A program made the translations under genes and the position numbers. The notes below the pieces were generated by a model. That model was given only the letters and a program-made list of their open reading frames with translations, searched no databases and was not told the DNA's origin. Below, in pieces: positions 6,528 to 14,911 of a DNA stretch of 51,727 bases (the stretch's first letter is position 1; each line of letters begins with the position of its first letter). Origin of the DNA: CSP1-1 sp035620615 (lineage in GTDB: Archaea; Thermoproteota; Nitrososphaeria; Nitrososphaerales; Nitrosopumilaceae); the NCBI GenBank assembly GCA_035620615.1, contig DASPGM010000012.1, positions 1-51,727 on the forward strand, written 5' to 3'.

Positions 6528-8717
6528 TTATTCTTTATCGATAAATTCGTCTACAGTCGGAGGATCTGGACTCAATCCTTTTCGTTTTCTAATTTCAGCC
6601 ATCATTTCAGTTAATTTGGATTTTGGAAGTTCTCCCCATGCCTTAAAGTGGGAATTCCACATTGCCTTTCCTGCTGTTTGACCTCTCATATCTTCAGATA
6701 GGGTAAATGTTTCTGCTGCAGGTACTTCTCCAGTAACAATGCTTAATGCTCCTTTTTGCTGCATATCCAAAATTTTCCCACGTTTTCCAGAAAGAACCGT
6801 TGCAACATTTCCTACAAGATCTGTTGGAACTCGAACTTCAATTGCCAAAATTGGTTCTAGAATAGTAGTTCCAGCCGTCAATAGTGCACCCATACATGCA
6901 CGTCTTGATGCAGGCCCTAATTGAGATAAACCTCGGTGAGCTGTATCTTCATGGGGTACAAAGTGAGTAAAGGTAAACTTACAATCTCTCATTTGTTCTT
7001 TACAAAGAGGACCTTCTTTCATAACATCATCAAATCCAGAATTAATTGAGTCTGTTGATTCTGCTATAAACTGAACGCCTTTAGTTCCATTAATCAAAAC
7101 ATTGCCACGCGAATCTAGCCGCATAATTCTTTTTATTGTATCTGTATCCCATCCTTCTTTCTTTAGAAGTTCTGCCATCATTTTCTTGTCTTTCATTTCA
7201 CCAATCTGGCCAGATCTTAGTAAATCACCAATTGCAGGTTCCAAAGGTTCAACTTTCATGAAAATTTTGTTATGCCGGTTTGGTGATTTTGACATGACTG
7301 GCTCACATGTGCCCTTTACAGTTTCTCTATAGTTGATCAGTGGTTCAGAAGTAATAACCTCTACTTTGGTATCTTGAATTCTGTGTGTTGCAACATCAAG
7401 GTGTAAAACTCCCATTCCTGCAACAATTGTTTCACCACTCTCTTCGTCAATCTTTACAACCAAGTTAGGATCTTCAATTGTTAGTTGTCTTAGAACCTCG
7501 ACAAGTTTTGGCAAGTCTTTTGCGTGTTTTGGTTCAATTGCAATTTGTACAACTGGTTCAGAAATATATTTAATTCCTTCAAACATTTGGATATCTTTTA
7601 CAGTTGAAAGGGTGTTTCCAGCACGAGATTCAGTCAAACCCATCAATGCAGGAATATTTCCTGCTCCTAGTTCTCCAACATGTTCCCTTTGATTTCCCAT
7701 GAAAAAGTTGACTGATTGAATACGCCCGTCTCTTTTAGCGTCAAGAATGTGAATTGTATCACCATCCTTTATAGTTCCAGAAAACAACCTGCCTACGGCA
7801 ACAGGACCTGCTGCCTTATCTAACACCATGTTAACAACCATCATTATTGTTGGACCATCATCTTTACACTCTAAGAGTGCTTTTCCTATATCAGATTCTA
7901 AATCACCATGCCAAATTTTTGGGATTCTGTATTTTTGTGCAACGTTAGGAGGAGGAACATGTTTAACAACCATTCCTAATACAGCTTCAGCAAGAGGTGC
8001 TTTTTCAACTAAATCCTGAACTTTTTCATTTTTATATGCATCTATAACATCTTTGAAGGTTATTCCTTTTTCCTTCATAACATCTACATTAATGGCCCAC
8101 TTGTCTTTTGCTGAACCAAAAGTTACACTTGCATTTTGGATTGCTACCTTCCATTTGTCTTTGAATTCGGGTTCAGCATAAGTTTCTAAAAGTTGGTTAA
8201 AGTTTAAAACAACCTCAGCAAGGGTTTCTTGCATTTTCTCAGGGGTTAATCTTAGTTCTTTGATGAGTCGATCTACTTTGTTAATGAAAAGAACTGGTCG
8301 GACTCTTTCTTCAACTGCCATTCTGGTAACTGTTTCAGTTTGGGTCATGATTCCTTCAACAGCATCACAAACAACAACAGCTCCATCAATTGCCCTAAGA
8401 CTACGAATTACTCGGCCACTAAAATCAACATGTCCAGGAGTATCAATCATGTTAATGACGTATTCTTTGTCTTTTTGAGTAAAGTGTAATGTTACGTTAG
8501 CTTGGTAAATGGTAATTCCCCTTTCTTGTTCTTCTTTATCAAAGTCCATGGCCAATGCCGTACCAGCAGCAGAAGGAGCAATAATTCCGGAACTAGCTAG
8601 GAGACTATCACTCATTGTTGTTTTGCCGTGATCAACGTGAGCAATTACACCAAAATTTCGAATCTGTTCCTTATTTTTAATAATTTTTAGCACTTGATCA
8701 GTTGACTTGTACTTCAT
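6528..8717 (-). CDS. fusA: Archaeal translation elongation factor 2 (aEF-2)
   Basis: A 729-residue GTPase that drives ribosomal translocation. G1 is AHVDHGKT (residues 26-33); the switch region contains DFDKEEQERGITI; G3 is DTPGHVDFSG; G4 is NKVD. Domains II-V follow in normal order. H594 in DTAHRG is the likely diphthamide residue. Length matches aEF-2 (about 730). Codon use is more GC-rich than in the neighbours, as expected for a highly expressed gene. The SIS-domain gene lies 58 bases upstream on the same strand, and the fusA gap has room for its own promoter. Confidence 0.97.
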   Translation of the reverse strand: MKYKSTDQVLKIIKNKEQIRNFGVIAHVDHGKTTMSDSLLASSGIIAPSAAGTALAMDFDKEEQERGITIYQANVTLHFTQKDKEYVINMIDTPGHVDFSGRVIRSLRAIDGAVVVCDAVEGIMTQTETVTRMAVEERVRPVLFINKVDRLIKELRLTPEKMQETLAEVVLNFNQLLETYAEPEFKDKWKVAIQNASVTFGSAKDKWAINVDVMKEKGITFKDVIDAYKNEKVQDLVEKAPLAEAVLGMVVKHVPPPNVAQKYRIPKIWHGDLESDIGKALLECKDDGPTIMMVVNMVLDKAAGPVAVGRLFSGTIKDGDTIHILDAKRDGRIQSVNFFMGNQREHVGELGAGNIPALMGLTESRAGNTLSTVKDIQMFEGIKYISEPVVQIAIEPKHAKDLPKLVEVLRQLTIEDPNLVVKIDEESGETIVAGMGVLHLDVATHRIQDTKVEVITSEPLINYRETVKGTCEPVMSKSPNRHNKIFMKVEPLEPAIGDLLRSGQIGEMKDKKMMAELLKKEGWDTDTIKRIMRLDSRGNVLINGTKGVQFIAESTDSINSGFDDVMKEGPLCKEQMRDCKFTFTHFVPHEDTAHRGLSQLGPASRRACMGALLTAGTTILEPILAIEVRVPTDLVGNVATVLSGKRGKILDMQQKGALSIVTGEVPAAETFTLSEDMRGQTAGKAMWNSHFKAWGELPKSKLTEMMAEIRKRKGLSPDPPTVDEFIDKE

Positions 8718-8775
8718 AATCGCAAATCCTTTTTGTACATCTATTAAATCTTATGAAGAAAAAGGATTTTTTTGA

Positions 8776-9684
8776 TCAATAAATCATATTGGAGCTTACA
8801 TTTCTTATTTTTTTAGCTGTCATAAAATAGCATTCTTTTTGATGATTTTTTTTAGCATAAAATAAAGGTGTTAATTGGGAGAAAAAAGTGAAAAAGATTA
8901 CCTGAGAAATCCTATCTTTTGTGTTTGGGTTTGGTTGATAAACCCTAAGACCTATTCTTTTCAAATTTTTGATAATCTTTAAAGTATGAGGGCTTTTTTC
9001 TTCAAAAATAATTACAGTGTCACCTCGTTTGGCTGAAAAAAGTCCCATATGTAAAAATTGTTCAATTCTTTCATAGTGTGCATCATATCCAAGTACCTCA
9101 TAGAACTTTGCTGCACCATACATTGCTATAGGAAAAGTATGCATGTTACCAAGTATGTAGATTTTTTTGCCGAGCTTTATTTTTTTACTTTCATGTAATG
9201 CTTTTTTGTATAACTCAAAAATTCCCCTAACCTTGAGTTTTGAGACCAAAGAAATAGCAGTTAATGCGCTAGAAAGGAATCCTATACTACCAGAAGTGAA
9301 AACACCCGAACTTGGGTAGTTAAGAACTATATGGTTAGAACAGATTTTGGCAAGTTTACTTTTATCATTACGTGTAATAACAATTGAATGTTGAGAGTTT
9401 TTTGCAACCTTTATGTTTGAAATTGTATTTCCTGAGATTGAAATTAGATAAATGTCATTATTTGATATTAGCGATTTATTTTTCAATAAATCAAGTGGAT
9501 CAGCAGATTTTACTCGAAAATTGGAAAATGCTTCAGCCAACAAAGCCGCTGCAAGTGAGTCTCCACTTCCACAAAAAATTGTTCTAAGTTGTTTTTTCTT
9601 CGATAATTGTTTTTGTGGCTTAATATTTTGTAAGTATGGAATTTGTAAAAGAATATCCTTTTCAAAAGCAGCCATTGTTTTCAT
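8776..9684 (-). CDS. SIS-domain sugar-phosphate isomerase-like protein
   Basis: A 302-residue protein with tandem SIS (sugar isomerase) folds. The first has FCGSGDSLAAALLAEAFSNF, LISISGNTISNI and VITRNDKSKLA; the second has IYILGNMHTFPIAMYGAAKF, the partner-contact segment YDAHYERIEQFLHMG and DTVIIFEE. This resembles the glucosamine-6-phosphate synthase isomerase half and phosphoglucose/phosphomannose isomerase (Pgi/Pmi) relatives. The ISGNT loop binds phosphate in the family. The substrate cannot be told from sequence; a bifunctional Pgi/Pmi-type role is possible. The gene is divergent from mqnD with 55 bases between starts. Confidence 0.75.
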   Translation of the reverse strand: MKTMAAFEKDILLQIPYLQNIKPQKQLSKKKQLRTIFCGSGDSLAAALLAEAFSNFRVKSADPLDLLKNKSLISNNDIYLISISGNTISNIKVAKNSQHSIVITRNDKSKLAKICSNHIVLNYPSSGVFTSGSIGFLSSALTAISLVSKLKVRGIFELYKKALHESKKIKLGKKIYILGNMHTFPIAMYGAAKFYEVLGYDAHYERIEQFLHMGLFSAKRGDTVIIFEEKSPHTLKIIKNLKRIGLRVYQPNPNTKDRISQVIFFTFFSQLTPLFYAKKNHQKECYFMTAKKIRNVSSNMIY

Positions 9685-9739
9685 GAATAATTATCAAAAA
9701 TCATTGTAATATTTATAACCAGATTCTGAGAATAGATAT

Positions 9740-10561
9740 GTGGAAATTTCTGTAGGCCATACTCCTGATTCTGATGATGCATTCATGTTTTATGCTATGC
9801 TCACAGGGAAAATAAAGTCTTCAGATTTCACAATTAAACATGTAATTGGTGATATTGAGGAGCTAAACAAAAAAGCATCTAATCCAGAACTAGATGTAAC
9901 TGCAATATCAGTACATGCATGTGCGTATATTCCTAATTACACCATTTTAAGGAGTGGAGGAAGTTTTGGGTTAGGTTATGGACCAATAGTTATTGCAAAA
10001 AAAAATATTTCAATGGACGAATTAAAAAAAATAAAAATAGCTATTCCAGGTAAAATGACTTCAGCATTTTTACTTTTAGAGTTAATGATTGGAAAATTTG
10101 AATATATAGAAATGAATTTTTCTGAAATACCAAAGGCGGTTCTAGATGGAAAAGTTGATGCGGGATTAGTAATTCACGAAACGCAGATTTCTTATGATCA
10201 AGAGAATTTAACTAAAATTTTAGATGTTGGAGAATGGTGGGATAAAATCACAAATGGACTTCCTGTTCCTCTTGGCATAAATGTGATAAGAGATGGATTA
10301 GGAACTAATATAATTAAAAAATTTGACCAGTATCTTCGTGATTCAATAAATTATGCTCGTTCTCATAAAGAGGAAGCTTTAGATTATGCTATGCAATATG
10401 GGAGAGGAAAAAATCGCGCTCTAATTGAAAAATTTGTCAATATGTATGTAAATGATGTTACTGTTGACATGGGTGAAAAAGGAGAGCAATCAATAAGGCA
10501 TCTCTTTAATATGGCTAAAGAAAAAAATCTAGTTCCAAATTTTGAATTAAAAATAGCATAA
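9740..10561 (+). CDS. mqnD: MqnD, 1,4-dihydroxy-6-naphthoate synthase family
   Basis: A 273-residue periplasmic-binding-fold enzyme starting at GTG (9740). It matches the MqnD family: SVGHTPDSDDAFMFYAML at the N terminus, DVTAISVHACAYIPNYTIL, GYGPIVI, the segment VDAGLVIHETQISY and GLPVPLGINVI. MqnD cleaves cyclic dehypoxanthine futalosine to 1,4-dihydroxy-6-naphthoate in menaquinone synthesis. The radical-SAM mqnE gene lies 334 bases downstream on the opposite strand, supporting a futalosine pathway. The ATG one frame over at 9738 is ruled out because the frame closes. Confidence 0.88.
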   Translation: MEISVGHTPDSDDAFMFYAMLTGKIKSSDFTIKHVIGDIEELNKKASNPELDVTAISVHACAYIPNYTILRSGGSFGLGYGPIVIAKKNISMDELKKIKIAIPGKMTSAFLLLELMIGKFEYIEMNFSEIPKAVLDGKVDAGLVIHETQISYDQENLTKILDVGEWWDKITNGLPVPLGINVIRDGLGTNIIKKFDQYLRDSINYARSHKEEALDYAMQYGRGKNRALIEKFVNMYVNDVTVDMGEKGEQSIRHLFNMAKEKNLVPNFELKIA

Positions 10562-10600
10562 TAATTATACTGTAAACACTAAATTAGTAAGGGTGGAGTT

Positions 10601-10879
10601 ATGTTAGTTAATAAAAAAATTTTCGTATCAGGAGTTATTATGATTATAGTCGGAGGGGTGATTTCGTTCTATCTAAATTCCATTAGTCCTGTTGGAACTC
10701 CTGGGATGACTGAAGAAGAAGCTCTTGAGATAATTATTGCTCAGAGAGAAAATCAAGATTACAACACATTGGCTGGATTATTAATGGGGATAGGTTTTAT
10801 GTTAGTACTAATTAGTTTTGGGGTAAGTCGAAAAAGAAAAGGGAACCTAAAACGTGTTGAAAAAAAACCTGAACCATAA
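10601..10879 (+). CDS. Two-pass small membrane protein
   Basis: A 92-residue protein with TM helices at about 7-25 (FVSGVIMIIVGGVISFYL) and 56-75 (LAGLLMGIGFMLVLISFGV), joined by a polar loop with many Glu, and a very basic tail (SRKRKGNLKRVEKKPEP). The ATG is preceded by GGGTGGAG, which may help ribosome binding. The incomplete gene at 51491 has the same layout (helix, 35-40 residue acidic loop, helix with GLxMG), so this may be a small-protein family. Function is unknown. Confidence 0.62.
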   Translation: MLVNKKIFVSGVIMIIVGGVISFYLNSISPVGTPGMTEEEALEIIIAQRENQDYNTLAGLLMGIGFMLVLISFGVSRKRKGNLKRVEKKPEP

Positions 10880-10894
10880 TCAATTAAAAGTAAT

Positions 10895-11992
10895 TTAAAA
10901 TGTTTTCAAAATATTAAAAAAAGAATCACGTTGTGCAGGGCTTTTTCCTATTTCTTTAACCATGTTTGCCAGATCTATTACTGATGAATCTGTGGGTTTT
11001 CCGGCAGCACGATAGATTTCTTCAGAAAAGGCGGTTCCAACCAAGTCGTTTCCCCCGTTGGACAAGGCAACCTGTGCCAGTTTTTTGCCATATGCTACCC
11101 AGTATACTGAAATATTGTTAAGAACATTTGCAAGCATTAGCCTAGATAAAGCAATAACTTGAAGATCATATATTGATGAACACTCATGAGTAACATACTT
11201 TTTTTGTTCAAGTTCAGTATTATCTAAACTAAACTTTAATGGAATTAAAGTAATAAACCCTCCAGTTTTTTTCTGTAATTCTCTAATCTTAATTAAATGG
11301 TCTATCACATGTTCGGGTTTTTCAATATGTCCATAAAGCATAGTAACATTAGATTTAATTCCTAAGTTGTGTGCTTGTTCAATTGTATCAAGCCATTCTT
11401 GACCAGTACATTTGCCTCTTACAATTTTTTCTCTGATATCTGGATGAAAAAGTTCTGCCCCACCTCCTGGCATAGAATCCAGTCCAGCAGCTTTTAATCT
11501 AGAGAGGATTTCTTTTACAGAATTTTTTGTAAGTTTAGATAAGAAAAAAATTTCTGCAGCAGTAAAAGCTTTGATATTAAGACTGGGATGATTTTTCTTA
11601 ATTGTTCTCATCATCTCTTCATAATAATCAAGTTGAAGGTTTGGGTGAAACCCGCCTACAATGTGAACCTCAGTTGCACCCATATCCTTTGCAATTGAAA
11701 CTCTTTTTTCTATTTGTTCTGGAGTTAGGGTGTAGGCATCATTTTCTCCCTCTTTTCTATAAAAAGCACACATTTGACAGCTTGCCGCGCAGACATTTGT
11801 GTAATTCATGTAATAAGATGAAGCAAATGTAACAGAATCTCCTACAAGGTTTTTTCTAGAAATATCAGCTACGGCTCCAAGCATATGGATATTTTCAAAA
11901 TGCATTAATTCTAATCCATCCTTCATGGATAATTCTTCACCAGCTATTGCACGGTCAAGTGCTTGGGATTCACCTATTAATTTATCTAACAT
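10895..11992 (-). CDS. mqnE: MqnE-type radical SAM aminofutalosine synthase
   Basis: A 365-residue radical SAM enzyme of the MqnC/MqnE/CofH group. The cluster motif C68-x3-C72-x2-C75 (NVCAASCQMCAFYR) binds the 4Fe-4S. MqnE features are VHIVGGFHPNLQLDYYEEM, FTAAEIFFLSKL, LDSMPGGGAELF and TMLYGHIEKPEHVIDHL. MqnE joins 3-enolpyruvyl-benzoate to SAM, making aminofutalosine. The neighbour mqnD serves the same pathway. CofH (F420 synthesis) and MqnC are the alternatives; the PGGGAE segment and lack of MqnC-type features favour MqnE. Confidence 0.85.
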   Translation of the reverse strand: MLDKLIGESQALDRAIAGEELSMKDGLELMHFENIHMLGAVADISRKNLVGDSVTFASSYYMNYTNVCAASCQMCAFYRKEGENDAYTLTPEQIEKRVSIAKDMGATEVHIVGGFHPNLQLDYYEEMMRTIKKNHPSLNIKAFTAAEIFFLSKLTKNSVKEILSRLKAAGLDSMPGGGAELFHPDIREKIVRGKCTGQEWLDTIEQAHNLGIKSNVTMLYGHIEKPEHVIDHLIKIRELQKKTGGFITLIPLKFSLDNTELEQKKYVTHECSSIYDLQVIALSRLMLANVLNNISVYWVAYGKKLAQVALSNGGNDLVGTAFSEEIYRAAGKPTDSSVIDLANMVKEIGKSPAQRDSFFNILKTF

Positions 11993-12071
11993 AAATTAAA
12001 CTCATTTTACTGCAAATATATAATTTGACTAAATCTTAAAAGATAAGTAGTCTAAATACCCCTACAATAAT

Positions 12072-12245
12072 ATGGTATTGCCGTTAGTTGATGAAGATAA
12101 ACCAAAATGCTTTCTATGCTACAAAGGTTTTGACAGCATTGAAGAAGTTCAGAATCATCAAAAATCAAGCCATAAAGATTTTTTTGATTTTCATGAACAG
12201 AGTTCTAGGAGAGAACCTGCACCTGGGGATGTTACTGTATTTTAG
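12072..12245 (+). CDS. 57-residue single C2H2 zinc-finger protein
   Basis: ATG at 12072 to TAG at 12245. The sequence contains one classical C2H2-type finger: C13-x2-C16-x12-H29-x5-H35 (KCFLCYKGFDSIEEVQNHQ, then KSSH), followed by an acidic/aromatic tail ending PGDVTVF. Single C2H2 fingers of this kind are known in archaea, and some bind DNA. Its 3' end overlaps the converging TPR gene by 14 bases. The reading frame, start and metal spacing all support a real gene despite its length. Confidence 0.65.
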   Translation: MVLPLVDEDKPKCFLCYKGFDSIEEVQNHQKSSHKDFFDFHEQSSRREPAPGDVTVF

Positions 12246-12735
12246 ATTTGTTTAGTTTCATTATTTTTGATTTCAATAGATCTTGAGCCATTTTTTTATT
12301 CAAATGTGCAAGATCATAATCCATGTCAATCTCTAAGGCTTTTTTGAAATATTGTAACGCTTCCTGAATTTCATCTAATTCACCTAATGAAAGCCCTTTG
12401 TATGCAAGAGCAATTGCACATTTTTTATCAAGTGCAATAACCTTGTCATACAAATTTATTGCTTCCCGAAATTTTCCTAAGGAATGTAAAGCAGAGCCCT
12501 TGTTAATCATGGCATCTGAATTTTTTGGATTAATTTTTAACGCTATATCATATAGTGTAAGAGATTCTTCCAATCTTCCAAGATTTTGTAAGGTAACACC
12601 TTTGTCAATTAATGCTCTAATATTTTTAGGATCCATACTAAGTATCTTATCATAACATTGTAAAGCCTCAACATATTCTTCTTCCTCACATAGATCAAAA
12701 GCGTGATCAAGTAAATTCATTAATTCTCTATTCAA
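12232..12735 (-). CDS. TPR-repeat protein
   Basis: A 167-residue protein made of about four tetratricopeptide repeats. Repeated signatures are A/YxEALQCYDKILSMDPKN, LEESLTLYDIALKINPKNS, FREAINLYDKVIALDKK and IQEALQYFKKALEIDMD. TPRs form a superhelical surface for binding other proteins. There is no signal peptide, so it is cytosolic. A second, shorter TPR gene lies 74 bases upstream in the same direction, and the two are probably co-transcribed. No partner can be named. Confidence 0.82.
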   Translation of the reverse strand: MNRELMNLLDHAFDLCEEEEYVEALQCYDKILSMDPKNIRALIDKGVTLQNLGRLEESLTLYDIALKINPKNSDAMINKGSALHSLGKFREAINLYDKVIALDKKCAIALAYKGLSLGELDEIQEALQYFKKALEIDMDYDLAHLNKKMAQDLLKSKIMKLNKSKIQ

Positions 12736-12809
12736 TATTTACAATTAATGATTTGTGTATAATATAGATTGACGACAAGTTAGCAGCTAACTTCAAATTC
12801 CAGTAGCCA

Positions 12810-13049
12810 TTATGAAGCTTTTCTGTCCCTTGGATCTAGTTCTAAGGATTTGTTAAAACACTCTATTGCCTCATCGTATCTACCCATACTTCTCAATGTG
12901 GTTCCTTTATGATTCCATAGTTCTGGATCAGATTGATTTAACAAAAGAGCTTGCTCAAAAAATCCCAAGGCCTCCTCAAAATTGCCCTCCTCAAGAAATT
13001 TTTTTCCTTTAATTACAAGCTCTTCAATATGACCCATTTTGCTGTACAA
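12810..13049 (-). CDS. Short TPR protein (two repeats)
   Basis: A 79-residue protein with two TPRs: FLEEGNFEEALGFFEQALLL and YDEAIECFNKSLELDPRD. The listed start gives MYSKMGHIEELV; the second Met (13037) is equally possible. It ends soon after the second repeat, DPRDRKAS. Two repeats are too few for a typical TPR groove, so it may act as a dimer or with the TPR protein encoded at 12232. I see no sign that the two were one gene broken by a frameshift: the 74-base gap contains stops in the relevant frame and a fresh ATG follows. Confidence 0.7.
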   Translation of the reverse strand: MYSKMGHIEELVIKGKKFLEEGNFEEALGFFEQALLLNQSDPELWNHKGTTLRSMGRYDEAIECFNKSLELDPRDRKAS

Positions 13050-13114
13050 CCCTGTTCGTTTGTTTTAAACATACTTGTCTTAAAAGATAAAAAAGAGGAA
13101 AAAACTATATCAAA

Positions 13115-13504
13115 ATGAAATTAAATATTCTTATTGCAGAAGACAATGATTTTACTGCTTTACAGTATAATAGAATTTTAGAAAAATGCGGCCATAAAGT
13201 CGTTGTTACAAAAAATGGAGAAGAATGTATTCAAATGTATAAAGATGAAAAGAAAAAAAATGAATACAAAATGCTTGGAGAGAGTCCATTTGATGTTGTA
13301 GTTTTAGATCAATCTATGCCAAAAAAAACTGGAAGAGAAGTAGCCACCGAAATTTTAAAAACATCGCCAAATCAGAGAATAATTTTTGCATCGGCATATG
13401 CAGTTGGGGGAGAAAATGAAATTACAGAAGAGTTTAAAGAAAATGTGGAGTTTTTACAAAAACCATTTTCATTAACAAAACTAATTAGACAAGTCGAATG
13501 TTAA
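13115..13504 (+). CDS. CheY-like single-domain response regulator
   Basis: A 129-residue receiver domain with no output domain. The acidic pocket is E9-D10, the phospho-acceptor is D65 (VVVLDQSMPKKTG), the switch Ser is S93 (IIFASAY) and the conserved Lys is K116 (FLQKPF). It has an insertion rich in Lys (about 44-52) before strand 3. Thaumarchaea use such stand-alone receivers with histidine kinases; kinases in the window are at 25963 and, in degenerate form, 50463, both distant. The start ATG at 13115 is 66 bases from the divergent TPR gene. Confidence 0.88.
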   Translation: MKLNILIAEDNDFTALQYNRILEKCGHKVVVTKNGEECIQMYKDEKKKNEYKMLGESPFDVVVLDQSMPKKTGREVATEILKTSPNQRIIFASAYAVGGENEITEEFKENVEFLQKPFSLTKLIRQVEC

Positions 13505-13516
13505 GGCACAATTTAC

Positions 13517-13756
13517 TTAATTACTAACAAATTTTAAACAATTACAATCTAAAACTAAACAAGTTTCTGAGTTTCTAATATGATCATTTAATGAATGCCT
13601 GCACTGAAGATTTTTACATTTTCTTCTTTCAATTTCGCGTTGAATGATATTTTGTGCAATTGAATTTGCTTGTTCTTTAGAAAAATGTTTTTTATCAACA
13701 TAATAGTGTACAATCTTATTATAAAGTAAATCTGATGAGAATTCTTTTTCAATCAA
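13517..13756 (-). CDS. Small Cys-rich C-terminal hypothetical protein
   Basis: A 79-residue protein of unknown function. The N-terminal half is helical (LYNKIVHYYVDKKHFSKEQA and IAQNIIQREIERRK). The C-terminal half carries five Cys and one His in CKNLQCRHSLNDHIRNSETC then LVLDCNCLKFV, a plausible small metal site. It converges with the receiver gene (12 bases between stops) and is divergent from the J-domain gene. It belongs with the many small Cys-rich proteins of this window. Confidence 0.55.
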   Translation of the reverse strand: MIEKEFSSDLLYNKIVHYYVDKKHFSKEQANSIAQNIIQREIERRKCKNLQCRHSLNDHIRNSETCLVLDCNCLKFVSN

Positions 13757-13830
13757 ATTATCAGATCCTGTTCTTACTATTAGAAAGACATTAAGAATAA
13801 TAAATGTTTAATAAAGTTATGATTTAGTAT

Positions 13831-14391
13831 ATGAAAAAACTACTTTTTTTCTTTCCATTCGTATTACAATTTTTCACAACCCCAGTTTTTTCCCAAGAGT
13901 CAGAGGCAGTAAGAAAAACAAATGAATTGATAGTAAGTAATCAGGATTTGATAATTATTTTTTCTAGTTTTATTACAGCAGTAATAGCCATTTTTCTGTA
14001 CCTAGCACGAAATCAAATTCTGAGAAGAAAATTATCGTATGATATAGGGGATTTTGAATCTAAAAAAAACAGAGATTATGAAAAATATCATTCTGATTGG
14101 ACAAGTGATGAATTTGTTGGCAAAAAAGCTCACAATAATGATAATGACGAATATAGAAAGGCGATAAAAAATTCAAATTTTCCAAATTTTTATAAAATTC
14201 TTGAGATAGAAAATGATGCCACACAAGAAGAAATTAAAAATCAGTTTAGAAGGCTAGTTAAGGAATGGCATCCTGACAAAAATCCTGATCCAGATACGAA
14301 AGAAAAAATGGCGGAGATTAACAAAGCCTATGAAGTATTATCAGATATTGAACGACGTAAAAATTACGACAAGTATTTTGACATATCATAA
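13831..14391 (+). CDS. Membrane-anchored J-domain (DnaJ-like) protein
   Basis: A 186-residue protein. Residues 1-21 resemble a signal peptide or first membrane helix ending FSQ; residues 39-59 form a second helix; a charged linker follows; and residues about 118-184 form a C-terminal J domain (FYKILEIENDATQEEIKNQF, H147-P-D149 in KEWHPDKNPD, INKAYEVLSD). The HPD loop is intact, so it should stimulate an Hsp70 ATPase. It lacks the Gly/Phe and zinc regions of true DnaJ. With both helices in the membrane, the J domain would face the cytoplasm; it may recruit DnaK to the membrane. Confidence 0.8.
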   Translation: MKKLLFFFPFVLQFFTTPVFSQESEAVRKTNELIVSNQDLIIIFSSFITAVIAIFLYLARNQILRRKLSYDIGDFESKKNRDYEKYHSDWTSDEFVGKKAHNNDNDEYRKAIKNSNFPNFYKILEIENDATQEEIKNQFRRLVKEWHPDKNPDPDTKEKMAEINKAYEVLSDIERRKNYDKYFDIS

Positions 14392-14402
14392 ACTAAAAAA
14401 AT

Positions 14403-14807
14403 TTATTCAATCTTAAATTTAATAATTGTCATATTCAATTCAATACGAGAGGTATTTTGCATACTATTTGTAAGATTAACATAAAATGTTATTTTTTTGT
14501 TCGAGTTATTAATTAACAGGTTAGTTGTAATTTCAAGATTTTGAAATTCTGGGTTAGGGCCTAACATACTTTTAGATAATAAGTCAACAATAGATAGATC
14601 ACTCACATCGCCTTTAATCTTAAAAGCAAATGTATCAGAGAAAAATATGCCACCTCTCTTTGTAGGTCGATTAACTGTTGTAGAGGATTTGAAAATAGAT
14701 ATATTATTCAAAATATATGATGACCTTCCAAGTTGTAAAATGAAAGAGGAATTAGGAAATTGTTTTGCTTCTATTATTTCCATTAAGAACTTTTCATCTA
14801 AAGCCAA
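14403..14807 (-). CDS. Hypothetical beta-rich protein
   Basis: A 134-residue protein without a recognisable domain. It starts MALDEKFLMEIIEAKQFPNS, then shows strand-like stretches (SSFILQLGRSSYILNNISIF, FKIKGDVSDL, LEITTNLLINN, KITFYVNLTN) and ends with IELNMTIIKFKIE. It has no signal peptide or Cys. A small beta-sandwich or alpha/beta fold is plausible. It is divergent from the membrane-protein gene at 14912. An opposite open stretch at 14647 is its shadow. Confidence 0.5.
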   Translation of the reverse strand: MALDEKFLMEIIEAKQFPNSSFILQLGRSSYILNNISIFKSSTTVNRPTKRGGIFFSDTFAFKIKGDVSDLSIVDLLSKSMLGPNPEFQNLEITTNLLINNSNKKITFYVNLTNSMQNTSRIELNMTIIKFKIE

Positions 14808-14911
14808 ATTGAAAAATATTTCTTTTTAGATGTATAAATAGAATATACACCACGTGCTGTTCAATATAGTGAAGCTATCTCTCAAATTAAAGAATCATAA
14901 ATTAAAGATTA

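Noticed and set aside
12736..12809. A single TPR gene broken by a frameshift
   Set aside because: The gap between the two TPR genes contains stops in the upstream frame and the second gene has its own ATG and a different repeat phase, so they are more likely separate genes.
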